A stretch of DNA of 64,000 bases from Sva-07 sp963716235 (lineage in GTDB: Bacteria > Actinomycetota > Acidimicrobiia > Acidimicrobiales > Ilumatobacteraceae). This document shows positions 17,335 through 26,811 of the stretch, piece after piece. The notes below the pieces were generated by a model, which ran no database searches, was not told the origin of the DNA, and saw only the letters and a program-made list of their open reading frames with translations. Location: positions 186,001 through 250,000 of the forward strand of contig CAVQTE010000030.1 of NCBI GenBank assembly GCA_963716235.1, written 5' to 3'. The stretch's first letter is position 1. The number at the start of each line of letters is the position of its first letter. Position numbers and translations under genes: made by a program.

Positions 17335-18339
17335 ATGAGCATCACCGACGACGACTTGGAGACCACGAACTCGGCGATCGCCAAACTCGAAGGGATCGAG
17401 CCGTCGGGCGACATCAGCGAGTTCAATGCCCGCAAGCTCACATTCGGACCCGACAAGGCCGTCATCGGGCCGGTCGCCCACCTGGCGGCCGAGCGCATCC
17501 GGTTGACGGCGCTCGAGTGGGAGCACTTCGAGGTCAGCCAGGTCGGCGCCACGCTCGGCGGGATCGTCAAGGGCCTCGATCTGTCGAAGCCGCTCGCCGA
17601 CGAGGTGTTCGAGGAACTGAGCCGCGCCTGGACCGACTACAAGGTGCTGTTCTTCCGCAACCAGGTGCTGAGCGCCGAGCAGCACATCGACTTCGCCCGG
17701 CGGTTCGGGGAACTCGAAGTGCACCCGTTCCTGCGCAACAACGACGAGCGGCCCGAGCTGGTCCGCTTCGCCAAGGACGCCGACACCGGCGGGTACGAGA
17801 ACGGCTGGCACCACGACGTCACCTGGCGGGAGATCCCGTCGAAGGGGGCCGTGCTCCGGGCGATCCAGGTGCCCGAAACGGGTGGCGACACGCTGTTCTG
17901 CGACATGAACGCCGCCTACGAGGGCCTGTCCGACGAGCTGAAGGACCGCCTCGAAGGGCTCGTCGCCGAGCACGACTACATGCAGGCGTTCGGTCACACG
18001 ATCGCCGGTGCCGATGGCGACGCGATGCGTGAGAAGTATCCGGTGGTCGAGCATCCCGTGGTGATCCGCCACCCGATCTCGGGTCACCGGCTGCTCTACG
18101 TCAACCGGTTCTTCACCACGCGCATCGTCGGCCTCGACCCGGCCGAATCGGACGCGCTGCTCGTCACGCTGTTCGCCCAGGCCAACACCCTGGAGTACCA
18201 CTGCCGGTTGCACTGGCATCCGAACTCGATCGCGATGTGGGACAACCTCGCCGTGCAGCACTACGCATCGAGCGACTACTGGCCCGACATCCGAGTGATG
18301 GAGCGGGCCAGCATCGTCGGTGTCCGCCCGTCGGCCTGA
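17335..18339 (+). CDS. TauD/TfdA-family Fe(II)/2-oxoglutarate dioxygenase
   Basis: 334 residues from ATG 17335. The metal triad is visible: WHHDVTW gives the HxD pair (with GYENGWHHD upstream), and the distal histidine is in AVQHYASSDYWP, followed by the 2-oxoglutarate-binding arginine in RVMERASI. VLFFRNQVLSAEQHIDFARRFG is the usual TauD N-terminal signature. Such enzymes hydroxylate sulfonates, alkyl sulfates, phenoxyacids or other small molecules; the substrate cannot be named, and no sulfonate transporter is adjacent. Convergent with the DUF222 nuclease. Confidence 0.9.
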   Translation: MSITDDDLETTNSAIAKLEGIEPSGDISEFNARKLTFGPDKAVIGPVAHLAAERIRLTALEWEHFEVSQVGATLGGIVKGLDLSKPLADEVFEELSRAWTDYKVLFFRNQVLSAEQHIDFARRFGELEVHPFLRNNDERPELVRFAKDADTGGYENGWHHDVTWREIPSKGAVLRAIQVPETGGDTLFCDMNAAYEGLSDELKDRLEGLVAEHDYMQAFGHTIAGADGDAMREKYPVVEHPVVIRHPISGHRLLYVNRFFTTRIVGLDPAESDALLVTLFAQANTLEYHCRLHWHPNSIAMWDNLAVQHYASSDYWPDIRVMERASIVGVRPSA

Positions 18340-18393
18340 CGATGGCCCAGCGCCACGCAGTCTCACCGCCTGCGACCCGATCGGGTGCGGCGT

Positions 18394-19823
18394 TCAGCAG
18401 ATCTCGGTGCCGTCGGGGGCGGTGATGTGCCACTGTCCGTCGTCGCCGCGGCGGATGGTGAACCCCTGCTCCTTGAGGTAGTTGTGGCGGGGGCACAACG
18501 GCGCCCCGTTGTCGGGGTCGGTGGGGCCGCGGGTGCTCCAGCTGGTGAGGTGGTCGGCGTGGCACCAGCTGTGGGGCTGGTCGCATCCCGGCCAGATGCA
18601 CGTTGGCTCGAGCAGCATCACCGCCTCGCGGGCGAATCCGGTGAACAGCCGTTGGGCTCGCCCGAGTTCGATGACCACACCCCTGGAGTCGGTCACGACT
18701 CGGCGGATGAGGGCCCACATCGAGACGCCGATGATGGCGTACGGATCGACGCGGTGCCCACGGTCGGTCCGCGACGTGACGTTGCGGTAGTCGAGCGGGT
18801 CGATCAGGTCGTTGTCGGCGACGGCCTCGGCGGTTGCTTGGTCGAGGATGAAGTTGACGGTCGGCAGTGGGCGCTTGGTGTCGGGTGGGCAGGCTGCGGC
18901 TGCTCGGGCCATCTCGAGCAGGGCGTCGGAGCGTCGCTGGGCTTCGGTGCGGCACGAGCTTGGTGACGTCGACGTTGCCCTCGCCGAGGCAGCGAGTCGC
19001 TTCCTTCCAATCGCGGTCGAACTCGCGGTCGACGTACCAGGAGAAGATCTCGAGGAATTCGGGCCCGCCGACGTCGTCGAACGCGGCATGCAGGGTCCAG
19101 CTCCCGTCGGGCTGCTGGTGCATGATCGCGGCACGGCGCTGCCGGTTGCGTTCGGTCTTCTCGGCGGCGCCGATCGGGTCGGCGAGCGCTTCGAAGGTGA
19201 GAGCGCGGCGTTCGAACTCGATGTACGACAGGTCCATGGCGTCGACCAGCAACTGCCAGACCCCGTCGTGGAGCACATCGGCGGCGATGCGCGGGTTGGC
19301 GGCGATGCGTGCCATCAGTCGGGTCTGGGCGACACCGACCTGCCCGGCGGCGAGCGCGTTGTTCCACACTTCCACGGCGCGGCGCAGCCGGGCTTCCTGC
19401 AGTCGACCGTGTGCCTCTGCCCCGGACAGCTGCAGGTGGTGCTTCATCCACGCCTTGGCGGTGAAGAACCCCTGGTCGCGGAACGGTTGGGTGGTGTCGA
19501 GATGATCGGCGACGGCGATGCCTGCAGCGGCGGCTTGGCGGCGCAGCTGTTCGACCCCGGTCGCCCACGCCGTGACGGTGGCGGCGTCGAAGCCCGTCGG
19601 GTCGAGCCCCTCGAGCAGCGACAGGCCCTGAGCGCAGTGCTCGACCACCGCATGCCATCCACTCGACGCCCGGTTGCGCGCCGTCGCCGATGGCGATGTC
19701 GGTGACCGGGTCGAAGCGGCGGTGCTCGTCGGCCGGATACCACACGAAACCGTCGCCGAACCCCTGCTCGCCCGCCGACGCGCCGGGCGTCTCGGCAGCG
19801 ATCGGATCCTCGACAACGGTCAT
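18394..19823 (-). pseudogene. DUF222 (13E12-type) HNH endonuclease, broken twice
   Basis: The gene begins at ATG 19823 (MTVVEDPIAAE). A frame change at about 19655-19675 leads into the DUF222 helical domain (LSLLEGLDPTGFDAATV, FTAKAWMKHHLQLSG). A second change at about 18950-18965, apparently an extra C in GTGCCGC, leads into the C-terminal part with the HNH motif CIWPGCDQPHSWCHADHL and APLCPRHN. Both breaks are one extra base, and restoring them gives a standard protein of about 475 residues. DUF222/HNH proteins are abundant, repeated actinobacterial genes of unclear role, possibly selfish nucleases. Confidence 0.85.
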
Positions 19824-19899
19824 GGTTCCATCATGACGTGGGGGTGTCACAGAGTTCGCCGGCCCGTGCCGCTCGAGCCTGCGCCGGGCTCGGCGTGGT

Positions 19900-20184
19900 T
19901 CAGGGATCGGTGGCAGTGAACATCTCCAACTGCTCCCAGGTGACGGCCACGTCGCTGACGACGCACCAGCGCAGTCGGCCATGCGAACCGGGGCGGCGGA
20001 TCTCGACTCGTTCAGCGCGCAACGAACGAGCAGAACCATCGGGATCGCGCAGCGTGATGCTGCCGTCGTGTTCGATGCCTGCCACGCGACCCACGATCCA
20101 ACGACCCTTGTCGTTGCGCCGGAACCGGATCGGTTCGCCCATTCGCAACCCGAGGCGGGCGAGGGAGGCGGGGGAGCGGTGCAT
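19900..20184 (-). CDS. Small hypothetical protein (94 aa)
   Basis: Up to 94 residues, or about 80 if the internal Met (MGEPIRFRRND) is used. The sequence alternates Arg-rich beta strands (RWIVGRVAGIEHDGSITLRD, RSLRAERVEIRR), suggesting a small SH3-like or Tudor-like barrel, and ends with a short helix WEQLEMF. I do not recognise a named family. It lies between the nuclease and SDR genes, on the same strand, with an 18-bp gap to the SDR stop. Whether it is expressed is not shown. Confidence 0.5.
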   Translation of the reverse strand: MHRSPASLARLGLRMGEPIRFRRNDKGRWIVGRVAGIEHDGSITLRDPDGSARSLRAERVEIRRPGSHGRLRWCVVSDVAVTWEQLEMFTATDP

Positions 20185-20201
20185 GGGGTCGGTCGATCGG
20201 A

Positions 20202-20985
20202 TCAGGCGCCGATGGTGCGACGTTGGAGCTTGCGCATCCCGCCGAGCCAGCGTTGCGGATCGGTCGCCTTGAGAATCATGTAGTCGGCCACCTCGGGGTG
20301 GGGGAGGACGAAGAATCCCTCCGCCTCGATCGTGTCGGCGACCTCACGGGCGACGTCGACCGGCTCGAGCACGGCACCGGCGGCCTTGACGACGTTGCTC
20401 CCCGACAGTGCATCATCGCCGGCGTGCAACATCTGGGTGTTGACGCCCTGCGGACACAGACACGTCACCTTGATGCCGGCGTCACCGTAGGTGACCGCCA
20501 TGTACTCGGCGAATGCCACCGCAGCCCGTTTGGTCACGGTGTACGGCCCGGACCCGATCTGCATGAGCAGCCCTGCAGCCGACGCCGTCGAGCAGAAGTA
20601 CCCCTCGCCACGTTCGAGCCAGTCGGGCAGCAGGTACTTCGCGGCCCAACGATGCGCGTGCACGTTGACGGCGAAGGCGAGATCCCAGTCCTCCTCGGGA
20701 GTCTCGATCACGCCGCGACCGGTGCCGACGCCGGCATTGCAGAAGAACAGGTCGATCGAGCCGAGCGCACTGGCGGGAGGTCTCGACGAGGTCCTTGTTG
20801 CCGGCCTCGGTGCTCACGTCGGCCGTGATCGCCGTCGCTCGCTCGAGCGATGCCGCGACTGCGTCGGCGCCGGCAAGGTCGGCCACGACAACGTTCGCGC
20901 CCCGGGCGTGGAACTCGCGTGCGAGCGCCTCGCCGATTCCCCGTCCTGCCCCGGTGACCACGATGTTCCGACCGGTGAACTCCAT
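20202..20985 (-). pseudogene. SDR-family oxidoreductase, frame-broken
   Basis: From ATG 20985 the NAD(P)-binding start is classic SDR (NIVVTGAGRGIGEALAREF, then VVADLAG). At about 20770-20790 one extra base, probably in TCCCGCC, shifts the frame, after which the protein continues with GSIDLFFCNAGVGTG (the NAG motif), STASAAG, the catalytic YTVTK and PQGVNTQML. Corrected length is about 260 residues. The dehydrogenase substrate is unknown. Confidence 0.82.
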
Positions 20986-20999
20986 GAGACGGCATCGTA
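20986..20999 (-). promoter_or_regulatory. Leaderless -10 box (TACGAT) of the SDR gene at 20985
   Basis: TACGAT at 20999-20994, 8 nt, then ATG at 20985. Confidence 0.5.
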
Positions 21000-21110
21000 C
21001 GCTGACGGCACCTCGCCCGTCGGACCCGTCGGGGGGCGCTGTGTTTGTCAACGTTGTGTGACACCTTCGTGATCGCTGCTCAGGTACGCGCGCGACGGGC
21101 CAGACACAGG

Positions 21111-21124
21111 TACCGTGTCTACCA
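21111..21124 (+). promoter_or_regulatory. Leaderless -10 box (TACCGT) of the small gene at 21125
   Basis: TACCGT at 21111-21116, 8 nt, then ATG at 21125; the main reason to believe the small gene is real. Confidence 0.45.
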
Positions 21125-21335
21125 ATGACTGATGAGCGCATCGACTCCAGCAACGAGGCCGTGATCACCGAAGCACTGAGCGTCATCGACGGCGCGCTTG
21201 CCCGAATGATGCAACGTGAACTCGTGTCGATCGGGTGAGGTTGCCGATCTGTTGCTCGACGTGCGCACGCTGCTCACGGCCGAGCCGACCCGCCTGATCG
21301 AAACGATCGAGCCGGTCACCACCGACGCTCTCTGA
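21125..21335 (+). pseudogene. Small acidic protein gene (~69 aa), frame-broken
   Basis: ATG 21125 opens MTDERIDSSNEAVITEAL and reads 37 codons to a TGA at 21236. Skipping one base near 21228-21236 joins it to GEVADLLLDVRTLLTAEP and on to the TGA at 21333. The joined product is a short, acidic, two-helix protein with no recognisable domain. The leaderless box upstream and the smooth continuation argue for a real gene with a one-base insertion, but a chance ORF is possible. Confidence 0.45.
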
Positions 21336-21444
21336 GCGACAGCGGTGATCACGACGCCCTGACGCGCCCGCGTTGCCCGGATCTACACGTCGCCCATGGT
21401 TGCCGACACGACCAAACCCTGAGATTCGACGATCACCTCGCTGA

Positions 21445-22005
21445 TCAGGTCGGAGCCAAGCGGCGGGCGATGCGTTGGCCGACCAGGCCGAGGAGTGCTC
21501 CGACGATCGCCCCGCCGACGACGTCGGAGCCGTGATGGATCCGGACATAGGCACGGCTGATGCCGACCACGACGGCGACCTTGAACCACAGGGTCGTCAG
21601 CCACGGGCCGTCCCATGCCGCGAGGACCATGGCGGCGAATACCGCAGAACTCGCATGACCTGACGGGAACGACGACGTGGATGGACGACGCACCTGGAGA
21701 CGCTCGTCGCCGGTGGTGGTCGGTCGTTCTCGCCGGAACAGACGTTTGATGCCCTGGTTGACGATCAGGCTCTCGGCGCCCAGCAGAGCGGCGAGCACGA
21801 TGACCTGGTCGGGGCGACCTTTGGCGATGCCCCTCACGATCCCGATGCCGTGCCAGATCAGGCTGAAGTCGGCGACGTGGGTGGTGTTGGTGAACACGAA
21901 GTCGGCAAGCGGGTGGCCCCGGAGGTGTTCCAACAACTCGTCGACCCGGCGATCGAACGCGTCGACCTGCGGTCCCAGATGACCCTGACCCGGAACGACC
22001 GTCAC
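21445..22005 (-). CDS. PAP2-family membrane phosphatase
   Basis: 186 residues from GTG 22005. The three PAP2 signature motifs are in order: KRLFRRERP, PSGHASSA and SRAYVRIHHGSDVVGG. Hydrophobic helices lie between them. Such enzymes dephosphorylate lipid phosphates, for example undecaprenyl pyrophosphate, phosphatidate or decaprenylphosphoryl sugars, at the outer face of the membrane. It starts 33 bp after the stop of the RecB-like gene on the same strand and may be co-transcribed with it. Confidence 0.88.
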   Translation of the reverse strand: MTVVPGQGHLGPQVDAFDRRVDELLEHLRGHPLADFVFTNTTHVADFSLIWHGIGIVRGIAKGRPDQVIVLAALLGAESLIVNQGIKRLFRRERPTTTGDERLQVRRPSTSSFPSGHASSAVFAAMVLAAWDGPWLTTLWFKVAVVVGISRAYVRIHHGSDVVGGAIVGALLGLVGQRIARRLAPT

Positions 22006-22038
22006 CCCATCGGCGTCGAGTGGCAGCGTCTGATCGAC

Positions 22039-22908
22039 TCACGCCGCACCGATCTCGACAGGCTGAGCGAGGCGCGCCTCGTTGGCGGCGACCGCCTCGG
22101 TGGCGGCGAGCTCCGGGTCGCCGCCGAACGCCGGGCACCACTGCTGGAACGAGCAGTAGTCGCACAGTTTGCTCTGGCGTGGCCGGAAGTCACCGGTGAG
22201 ACACGCCCGCTCGACCGCCGACCACACAGCGGTGGTACGGGTGGTGATGAACTTGACCGATTGCGCCGACGGCACTGTTTCGATGGTTTCGCCGGAGCTG
22301 AGGTACATCAGTCGGATCTTGGCCGGACGCTTGCCGAACACGGCTTCGCACAGGAACGAGTAGAAGTGCACGCCGGCGAGACTCTTCTGTTCGAAGTTGC
22401 CCGATGGGGCACGTCCGGTCTTGTAGTCGGTGACGACCAGCTCGCCGTCGGCATCGAGCTCGAGCCGGTCGATGATCCCGCGCAGGGTGAGTGCGCCGAC
22501 CTCGGCCTCCATCCACAACTCGAGCCCGATCTCGCGCACCGTGGTGGGGTCTTCCATCGCGAAGTACTTGTCGATCAGCGACCGGCAGTCACGCTCGAAC
22601 CTCGCGGCACCGTCGGCGTCGAGGCGCAACCCGACGTAGTCGGCGTCGGTGGCGTACTCGGCGAGAGCAGTCGTCATGTCGTCGGCGAGTGTCTCGGGCG
22701 TGCGATCGGCGGCCGGTCGGACGAAGAGCAACTCCAGGGCCCGGTGCACGATGCTGCCCTTCGTGGTGGCAGGTCCAGGTGCCTCGGGCAGCTTCTCGAT
22801 GCTGGAGAACCGGAACTGCATGGGGCACGACGTGAACGACGACACGCGCGAGGGCGACAACGACGTCGGCACCGGGAACACGGGGCCGGATGCGTCACGT
22901 TCGATCAT
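22039..22908 (-). CDS. RecB-like PD-(D/E)XK exonuclease with Fe-S cysteines
   Basis: 289 residues from ATG 22908. Catalytic motifs: an N-terminal histidine (GSIVHRALE), GIIDRLELD, and VVTDYKTG (the D...xxK of PD-(D/E)XK). A cysteine in SFTSCPMQF plus the C-terminal CDYCSFQQWC could hold a 4Fe-4S cluster, as in AddB, Cas4 and stand-alone RecB-like nucleases. Probably a single-strand DNA exonuclease in repair. No cas genes are nearby. Upstream ATGs exist, but the -10 box supports this one. Confidence 0.88.
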   Translation of the reverse strand: MIERDASGPVFPVPTSLSPSRVSSFTSCPMQFRFSSIEKLPEAPGPATTKGSIVHRALELLFVRPAADRTPETLADDMTTALAEYATDADYVGLRLDADGAARFERDCRSLIDKYFAMEDPTTVREIGLELWMEAEVGALTLRGIIDRLELDADGELVVTDYKTGRAPSGNFEQKSLAGVHFYSFLCEAVFGKRPAKIRLMYLSSGETIETVPSAQSVKFITTRTTAVWSAVERACLTGDFRPRQSKLCDYCSFQQWCPAFGGDPELAATEAVAANEARLAQPVEIGAA

Positions 22909-22921
22909 GATGGCCATCGTA
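22909..22921 (-). promoter_or_regulatory. Leaderless -10 box (TACGAT) of the RecB-like nuclease
   Basis: TACGAT at 22921-22916, 7 nt, then ATG at 22908. It favours the start MIERD over longer in-frame options. Confidence 0.5.
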
Positions 22922-22971
22922 GAGCGGGGCTGTCGCACAGTTGGGTTGACCGCACGACGTCCGGTCCACCG

Positions 22972-23802
22972 TCAGCCGGTCGCGTCCACGATCAGTGCCG
23001 CCATGGCTGCGGGATCGATGAACGGCGTGAAGTGATTCCACTCGTCGCGCTGGATGTAGGTCGCGTTCGGGAGCTGTTCGCTGATCTCACGGGCGATGGC
23101 GGCCGGCCCGAACTCGTCGACCTTTCCAGCGAGGACCACGACCGGTGTCTCGATCTCGGGCAGGTGCCCCCACGTGGTGTGGCTGCCACCCGTGTCGAAT
23201 GTGCGGGCCTCGTGTTCGGGGTCGCATTTCAGCCGAACGCCCTCGGCGGAGGGACGGAATCCGTGGGCAACGTAGAGGCGGAGCACGTCGGGGTCGAACG
23301 CCATCATCGGGGGCTTCGAGGAGTAGTTGGCGATCGCCTGGTCGAACGACTCGAACGTCGATCGTCGCTTGCGGGCACCGATCGACAGCGTCGGGCCGTC
23401 GTTCTCGTGGCCGTCGTGCGGGTCGATCTCGCGAGGCGGGAACACGATCGGTTCGAAGGCCACGATCACATCGAACAGACCGGGATCGCGATGTGCTGCC
23501 ATCAGGAGGCAGGCGCCACCCATCGAGTGCCCGAATCCGATCAGCCCGCCGTCGGGAGCAACCGCCCGAGCGGCTGCGAGCGCATCGTCGCCGTATCGCT
23601 CCCACTCGACCTGCCAGTCGTCGGGGCGGGCAGTGTCGCCGTGGCCCCGGTAGTCGACGGCGTATGACGTGAAGTCGTCGGCGAGTGCATCGGCGATCGG
23701 GAGGTAGCAGTACCCGTGGAATCCCGTCGCATGTGACAGCAGCAACGGCCGACCGCTGCCGCCGAACTCGTGAATCGCAACGCTGACCTGGTCCGACGAC
23801 AT
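22972..23802 (-). CDS. Alpha/beta-fold hydrolase
   Basis: 276 residues from ATG 23802. The oxyanion region LLLSHATGFHG, nucleophile elbow GHSMGG (Ser about 97), acid in GKVDEF and base in NHFTPF give a complete catalytic triad. YAVDYRGHGDTARP is typical of the esterase/epoxide-hydrolase group. Cytosolic, with no signal. The substrate is unknown. No leaderless box is evident at this start. Confidence 0.88.
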   Translation of the reverse strand: MSSDQVSVAIHEFGGSGRPLLLSHATGFHGYCYLPIADALADDFTSYAVDYRGHGDTARPDDWQVEWERYGDDALAAARAVAPDGGLIGFGHSMGGACLLMAAHRDPGLFDVIVAFEPIVFPPREIDPHDGHENDGPTLSIGARKRRSTFESFDQAIANYSSKPPMMAFDPDVLRLYVAHGFRPSAEGVRLKCDPEHEARTFDTGGSHTTWGHLPEIETPVVVLAGKVDEFGPAAIAREISEQLPNATYIQRDEWNHFTPFIDPAAMAALIVDATG

Positions 23803-23862
23803 GACTCGCACCCCGTCATCATGGTGACGGCGCCCCATCACCGGCGAATCGTTGTCGCGGTG

Positions 23863-25008
23863 TCAGACGCCAGGGGTAACGGGTTTGGGTTCGCGGGGGA
23901 GGCCGAGGAGGCGTTCGCCGATGATGTTCCGCTGGACCTGGCTGGTGCCGCCGGCGATCCGACCGCCGGGTGCTGCGAGCATCCCCGCAGAGTCGGCGCC
24001 GTCGAGCATGGCGTCGGCCCCGGCGAGGTCGCCGCGGAGCATGGCGACGTCGAACATCATCTCGGTGATGCCGAGCTTCATCAGCGAGGCGGCGGTCGAT
24101 GCGATCGGCCCTTGGCGCTGCGCCATCGCTTTGGCAGCGGTGCCCCGGCTCAGAAGCGAGGCGAGTGCATCGCGCTCGATCGATGTCAGCTCGCGACCCT
24201 CGGCGAGCCGCGCCATCTGATCGAGACGTCGCTCGAGACCGATCACCGACGTGCCGATGTGCCCGCGCTCGCTGGTGAGCACCGCCATTCCGACACCCCA
24301 ACCTCCGTGCAGCGGTCCGAGGAGGTGATCGGCGCTCAGGTGTACGTCGGTGAAGAACACCTCGTCGAACTCGGATTCGCCCGTCATCTGTCTGAGGGGT
24401 CGGATCTCGATTCCCGGCAGATCCATCGGGCACAGGAAGAACGAGATGCCCTCGTGTTTCGGCGCACCGTGTTCGCCGGATGGATCGAGTGGCCGCGTGC
24501 GCGCCATGAGGATGCCCCAGTTGGAGTAGCGGCCACCCGAGCACCAGACCTTCTGGCCGTTGACGATGTAGTTGTCGCCGTCGAGTTCGGCGCGCGTCGA
24601 CAGCGAGCCGAGGTCGCTGCCGGCACCCGGTTCGGAGAACAGCTGGCACCACACATGCTCGGTCGAGAGTGTCGCCCGAAGCTGTTGTGCCTGCTGGTCG
24701 GGTGTGCCGTAGCGCATGACGGCACCACCGGCGAGGACGAAGCCCACCATGTTGAACACTGCCGGAACACCGGCGCGAGCGCATTCGAGCAACCAGACGC
24801 CGTTGTGATCGGGCGTGAGGCCGCGTCCGCCGTGCTCGATCGGCCAGTGGATGCCGGCCCAGCCCGCATCGGAGAGTCGTCGCTGCCAGTCGAGCCCGGC
24901 ATCGACGAGATCGGGTGGACAGATCGCGCCGTAGTCGCGCGGTGCATGGGAGCGGTTCGCGGCGAGCCATGCTGCCGCGTCGGACTGGAACGCATCGACC
25001 GTGATCAC
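23863..25008 (-). CDS. Acyl-CoA dehydrogenase
   Basis: 381 residues from GTG 25008. Features: the N-terminal helical domain, LFSEPGAGSDLGSL (FAD/substrate site), VWCSGGRYSNWGILMARTRP, a TGESEFDEVFFTDV segment, and the C-terminal GGTSQVQRNIIGERLLGLP. This is the pattern of actinobacterial FadE enzymes that act on bulky or steroid-type acyl-CoA, often as heteromers. No FadE partner is adjacent. It oxidises acyl-CoA to 2-enoyl-CoA, passing electrons to ETF. Confidence 0.93.
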   Translation of the reverse strand: MITVDAFQSDAAAWLAANRSHAPRDYGAICPPDLVDAGLDWQRRLSDAGWAGIHWPIEHGGRGLTPDHNGVWLLECARAGVPAVFNMVGFVLAGGAVMRYGTPDQQAQQLRATLSTEHVWCQLFSEPGAGSDLGSLSTRAELDGDNYIVNGQKVWCSGGRYSNWGILMARTRPLDPSGEHGAPKHEGISFFLCPMDLPGIEIRPLRQMTGESEFDEVFFTDVHLSADHLLGPLHGGWGVGMAVLTSERGHIGTSVIGLERRLDQMARLAEGRELTSIERDALASLLSRGTAAKAMAQRQGPIASTAASLMKLGITEMMFDVAMLRGDLAGADAMLDGADSAGMLAAPGGRIAGGTSQVQRNIIGERLLGLPREPKPVTPGV

Positions 25009-25020
25009 GGAGCGAACGTA
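25009..25020 (-). promoter_or_regulatory. Leaderless -10 box (TACGTT) of the acyl-CoA dehydrogenase gene
   Basis: TACGTT at 25020-25015, 6 nt, then GTG at 25008. Confidence 0.55.
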
Positions 25021-25039
25021 GCGTTGATCGGTGGTGTGC

Positions 25040-25762
25040 TCAGCGTTCGAGCACGACGAGCTGCCACCACAAGCTCACCAGTTGGCGTGCTGACCGAGCG
25101 ATCGCCGGCAGCCGGAAGAACTGTGAGCGTCCGTGCGGGCGTGTCCGGTGGCTCACGGGGACCTCGGCGAATCGTGCGTCGGCCCGCTCGAACTTGCGCA
25201 TCATCTCCACGCAGATGACGCCGGTCGTCGAGGTCAGTTCGACTCGTTCCAGCAGGGTGGATCTGATGAGCCGGAAGTCGCAGTCGGTGTCGCGAACATG
25301 GAGGTCGAAGAGCAACTTGACCGTGTGGTGATAGGTGCGACCGATCAACTTGCGGTACCACGGGTCGCCGCGGCCGATCTTCCATCCCTGCACCACGTCG
25401 ATGTCGTCGCGAGCAGCGTCGAGGCACCGCACGATCTCGGCGGCGTCGTACTGCGCATCGCCATCGGTGTAGAAGACCCATTCCATCGAGGCCGCTGAGA
25501 ATCCGGAGATCAGCGCGCCGCCGTACCCTCGGTTCGTGTCGTGACGCACGATACGGAGCTCGGGAATCTCATCGACCAGCGATTCGAGCACCGCGACCGA
25601 GCCGTCACGGGAGCCGTCGTCGACCACGATGATCTCGAACTCCTCGACCGCGTCGACCAGGGCGGCACGCACCGCTCGCACCATGATCGGGATCGCGTGT
25701 TCGTCGTTGTAGCAGGGAAAGAACGCCGAGACCGTGCGTACCGACGGGTTGCGGAGGGTCAC
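25040..25762 (-). CDS. Family 2 glycosyltransferase, polyprenyl-phosphate sugar transferase type
   Basis: 240 residues from GTG 25762, inside the GTGA that ends the aminotransferase gene, so translation is coupled. The GT2 fold is clear: SAFFPCYNDEHAIP, VVDDGSRDGS, NRGYGGALISGF and YTDGDAQYD (the DxD region). The pattern DGDAQYDAAEI resembles dolichol- or polyprenyl-phosphate mannose/glucose synthases without the membrane tail. It probably charges a polyprenyl carrier with the sugar made by the two genes upstream. Confidence 0.88.
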   Translation of the reverse strand: MTLRNPSVRTVSAFFPCYNDEHAIPIMVRAVRAALVDAVEEFEIIVVDDGSRDGSVAVLESLVDEIPELRIVRHDTNRGYGGALISGFSAASMEWVFYTDGDAQYDAAEIVRCLDAARDDIDVVQGWKIGRGDPWYRKLIGRTYHHTVKLLFDLHVRDTDCDFRLIRSTLLERVELTSTTGVICVEMMRKFERADARFAEVPVSHRTRPHGRSQFFRLPAIARSARQLVSLWWQLVVLER

Positions 25763-26811
25763 GGTGCAACCCGCCGCAAGGCGTCGCCGATCGTCTCGAC
25801 CTCGGCGTCGGTCAACTCCGGGTAGCACGGCACGCTCATGCACTCGGCGGCCCACTGCTCGGCGTGTGGGCACGGTGTGCTCGTGAGTTCGCGGTAGGCG
25901 GGCTGTTGCGTGATCGCAACGGGGTACTGAACTGCCGTGGCGACACCATCGTCAGCGAGCTGCGAACGGGCACGGCTGCGGTCACTGACCCTCGCGACGC
26001 ACAGGTGATAGACGTGGTCGGCGTGGTCGGCCTGCCACCGCAATTGCGGTGCGACCGAGCGATAGTGGCGGGCGATCTCGGCGCGTCGTCGATTCCCCGC
26101 AGCGAGGTGCGGCAATTGGATCCGGAGCCACGCAGCTTCCAGTTCGCTCATCCGGAAGTTCTGGCTGACGTCGACATGCACGTACCCCTCGGTCATGCTG
26201 TGTACCCGTCGACGCCGAACGGCACGTGCCAACTCGCTGTCACCGGTCCACACGGCGCCACCGTCGCCGATTCCACCAAGATTCTTGGTCGGATAGAACG
26301 AGTACGCAGTGGCCGCACTCGTCGAGTGCCGCACTGCGCCATGGGCCTGCGCGGCGTCTTCGACGACGGTGACGCCGGTGCCCGCCAGTTCGACGGTGTT
26401 CACCGGCGCCCCGTACAGGTGCACCGGCACGATCGCCCGGGTTCGTTCACCCACGGCCTTGCACGCGTCGGCGACGTCGATCAGCGCCGTGTGGGCATCG
26501 ACGTCGACGATCACCGGCCGAGCGCCGGCCGCGACAACTGCCGACACGGTCGGGACCGCCGTGAATGCGGGCACGATCACTTCGTCGCCGGCGACGATGC
26601 CGAGCGCCTCGATCGCCAGCTGGATGGCGGCTGCGCCGCTCGACACCGCGATCACATGACCCCCGCCGAGCGAGGTGCTCGTCTCCGCTTCGAACGCCGT
26701 TGTCTCGTCGCCGAGCAGCAGCGTGCCGGATCGCATCACTCGGCTGACCGCGTCGAGGTACTCCGGCTCGAATCGTGTGAGCCGCCTCGTGAGATCGAGG
26801 AACGGGATCAT
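25759..26811 (-). CDS. DegT/DnrJ/EryC1-family sugar aminotransferase
   Basis: 350 residues from ATG 26811, which overlaps the epimerase stop as ATGA. The PLP-binding lysine is in YPTKNLGGIGDGG, preceded by VVEDAAQAHGA and the N-terminal FLDLTRR and LAIEALGIVAGDEVIVPAF. These enzymes transaminate nucleotide-linked keto-sugars to amino sugars, or in some clades act as dehydratases that use the same fold. The Lys is present, so a normal aminotransferase is expected. Second gene of a three-gene coupled set: epimerase, aminotransferase, GT2. Confidence 0.92.
   Translation of the reverse strand: MIPFLDLTRRLTRFEPEYLDAVSRVMRSGTLLLGDETTAFEAETSTSLGGGHVIAVSSGAAAIQLAIEALGIVAGDEVIVPAFTAVPTVSAVVAAGARPVIVDVDAHTALIDVADACKAVGERTRAIVPVHLYGAPVNTVELAGTGVTVVEDAAQAHGAVRHSTSAATAYSFYPTKNLGGIGDGGAVWTGDSELARAVRRRRVHSMTEGYVHVDVSQNFRMSELEAAWLRIQLPHLAAGNRRRAEIARHYRSVAPQLRWQADHADHVYHLCVARVSDRSRARSQLADDGVATAVQYPVAITQQPAYRELTSTPCPHAEQWAAECMSVPCYPELTDAEVETIGDALRRVAP

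Noticed and set aside
18375..18386. ACCCGATCGGGT palindrome between the TauD and DUF222 genes
   Set aside because: Perfect, but has no loop and no T-run; too short to call a terminator.
21046..21063. TGTCA-N8-TGACA inverted repeat upstream of the SDR and small genes
   Set aside because: Arms of only 5 bp; no other copy noticed near the gene starts, so not claimed as an operator.
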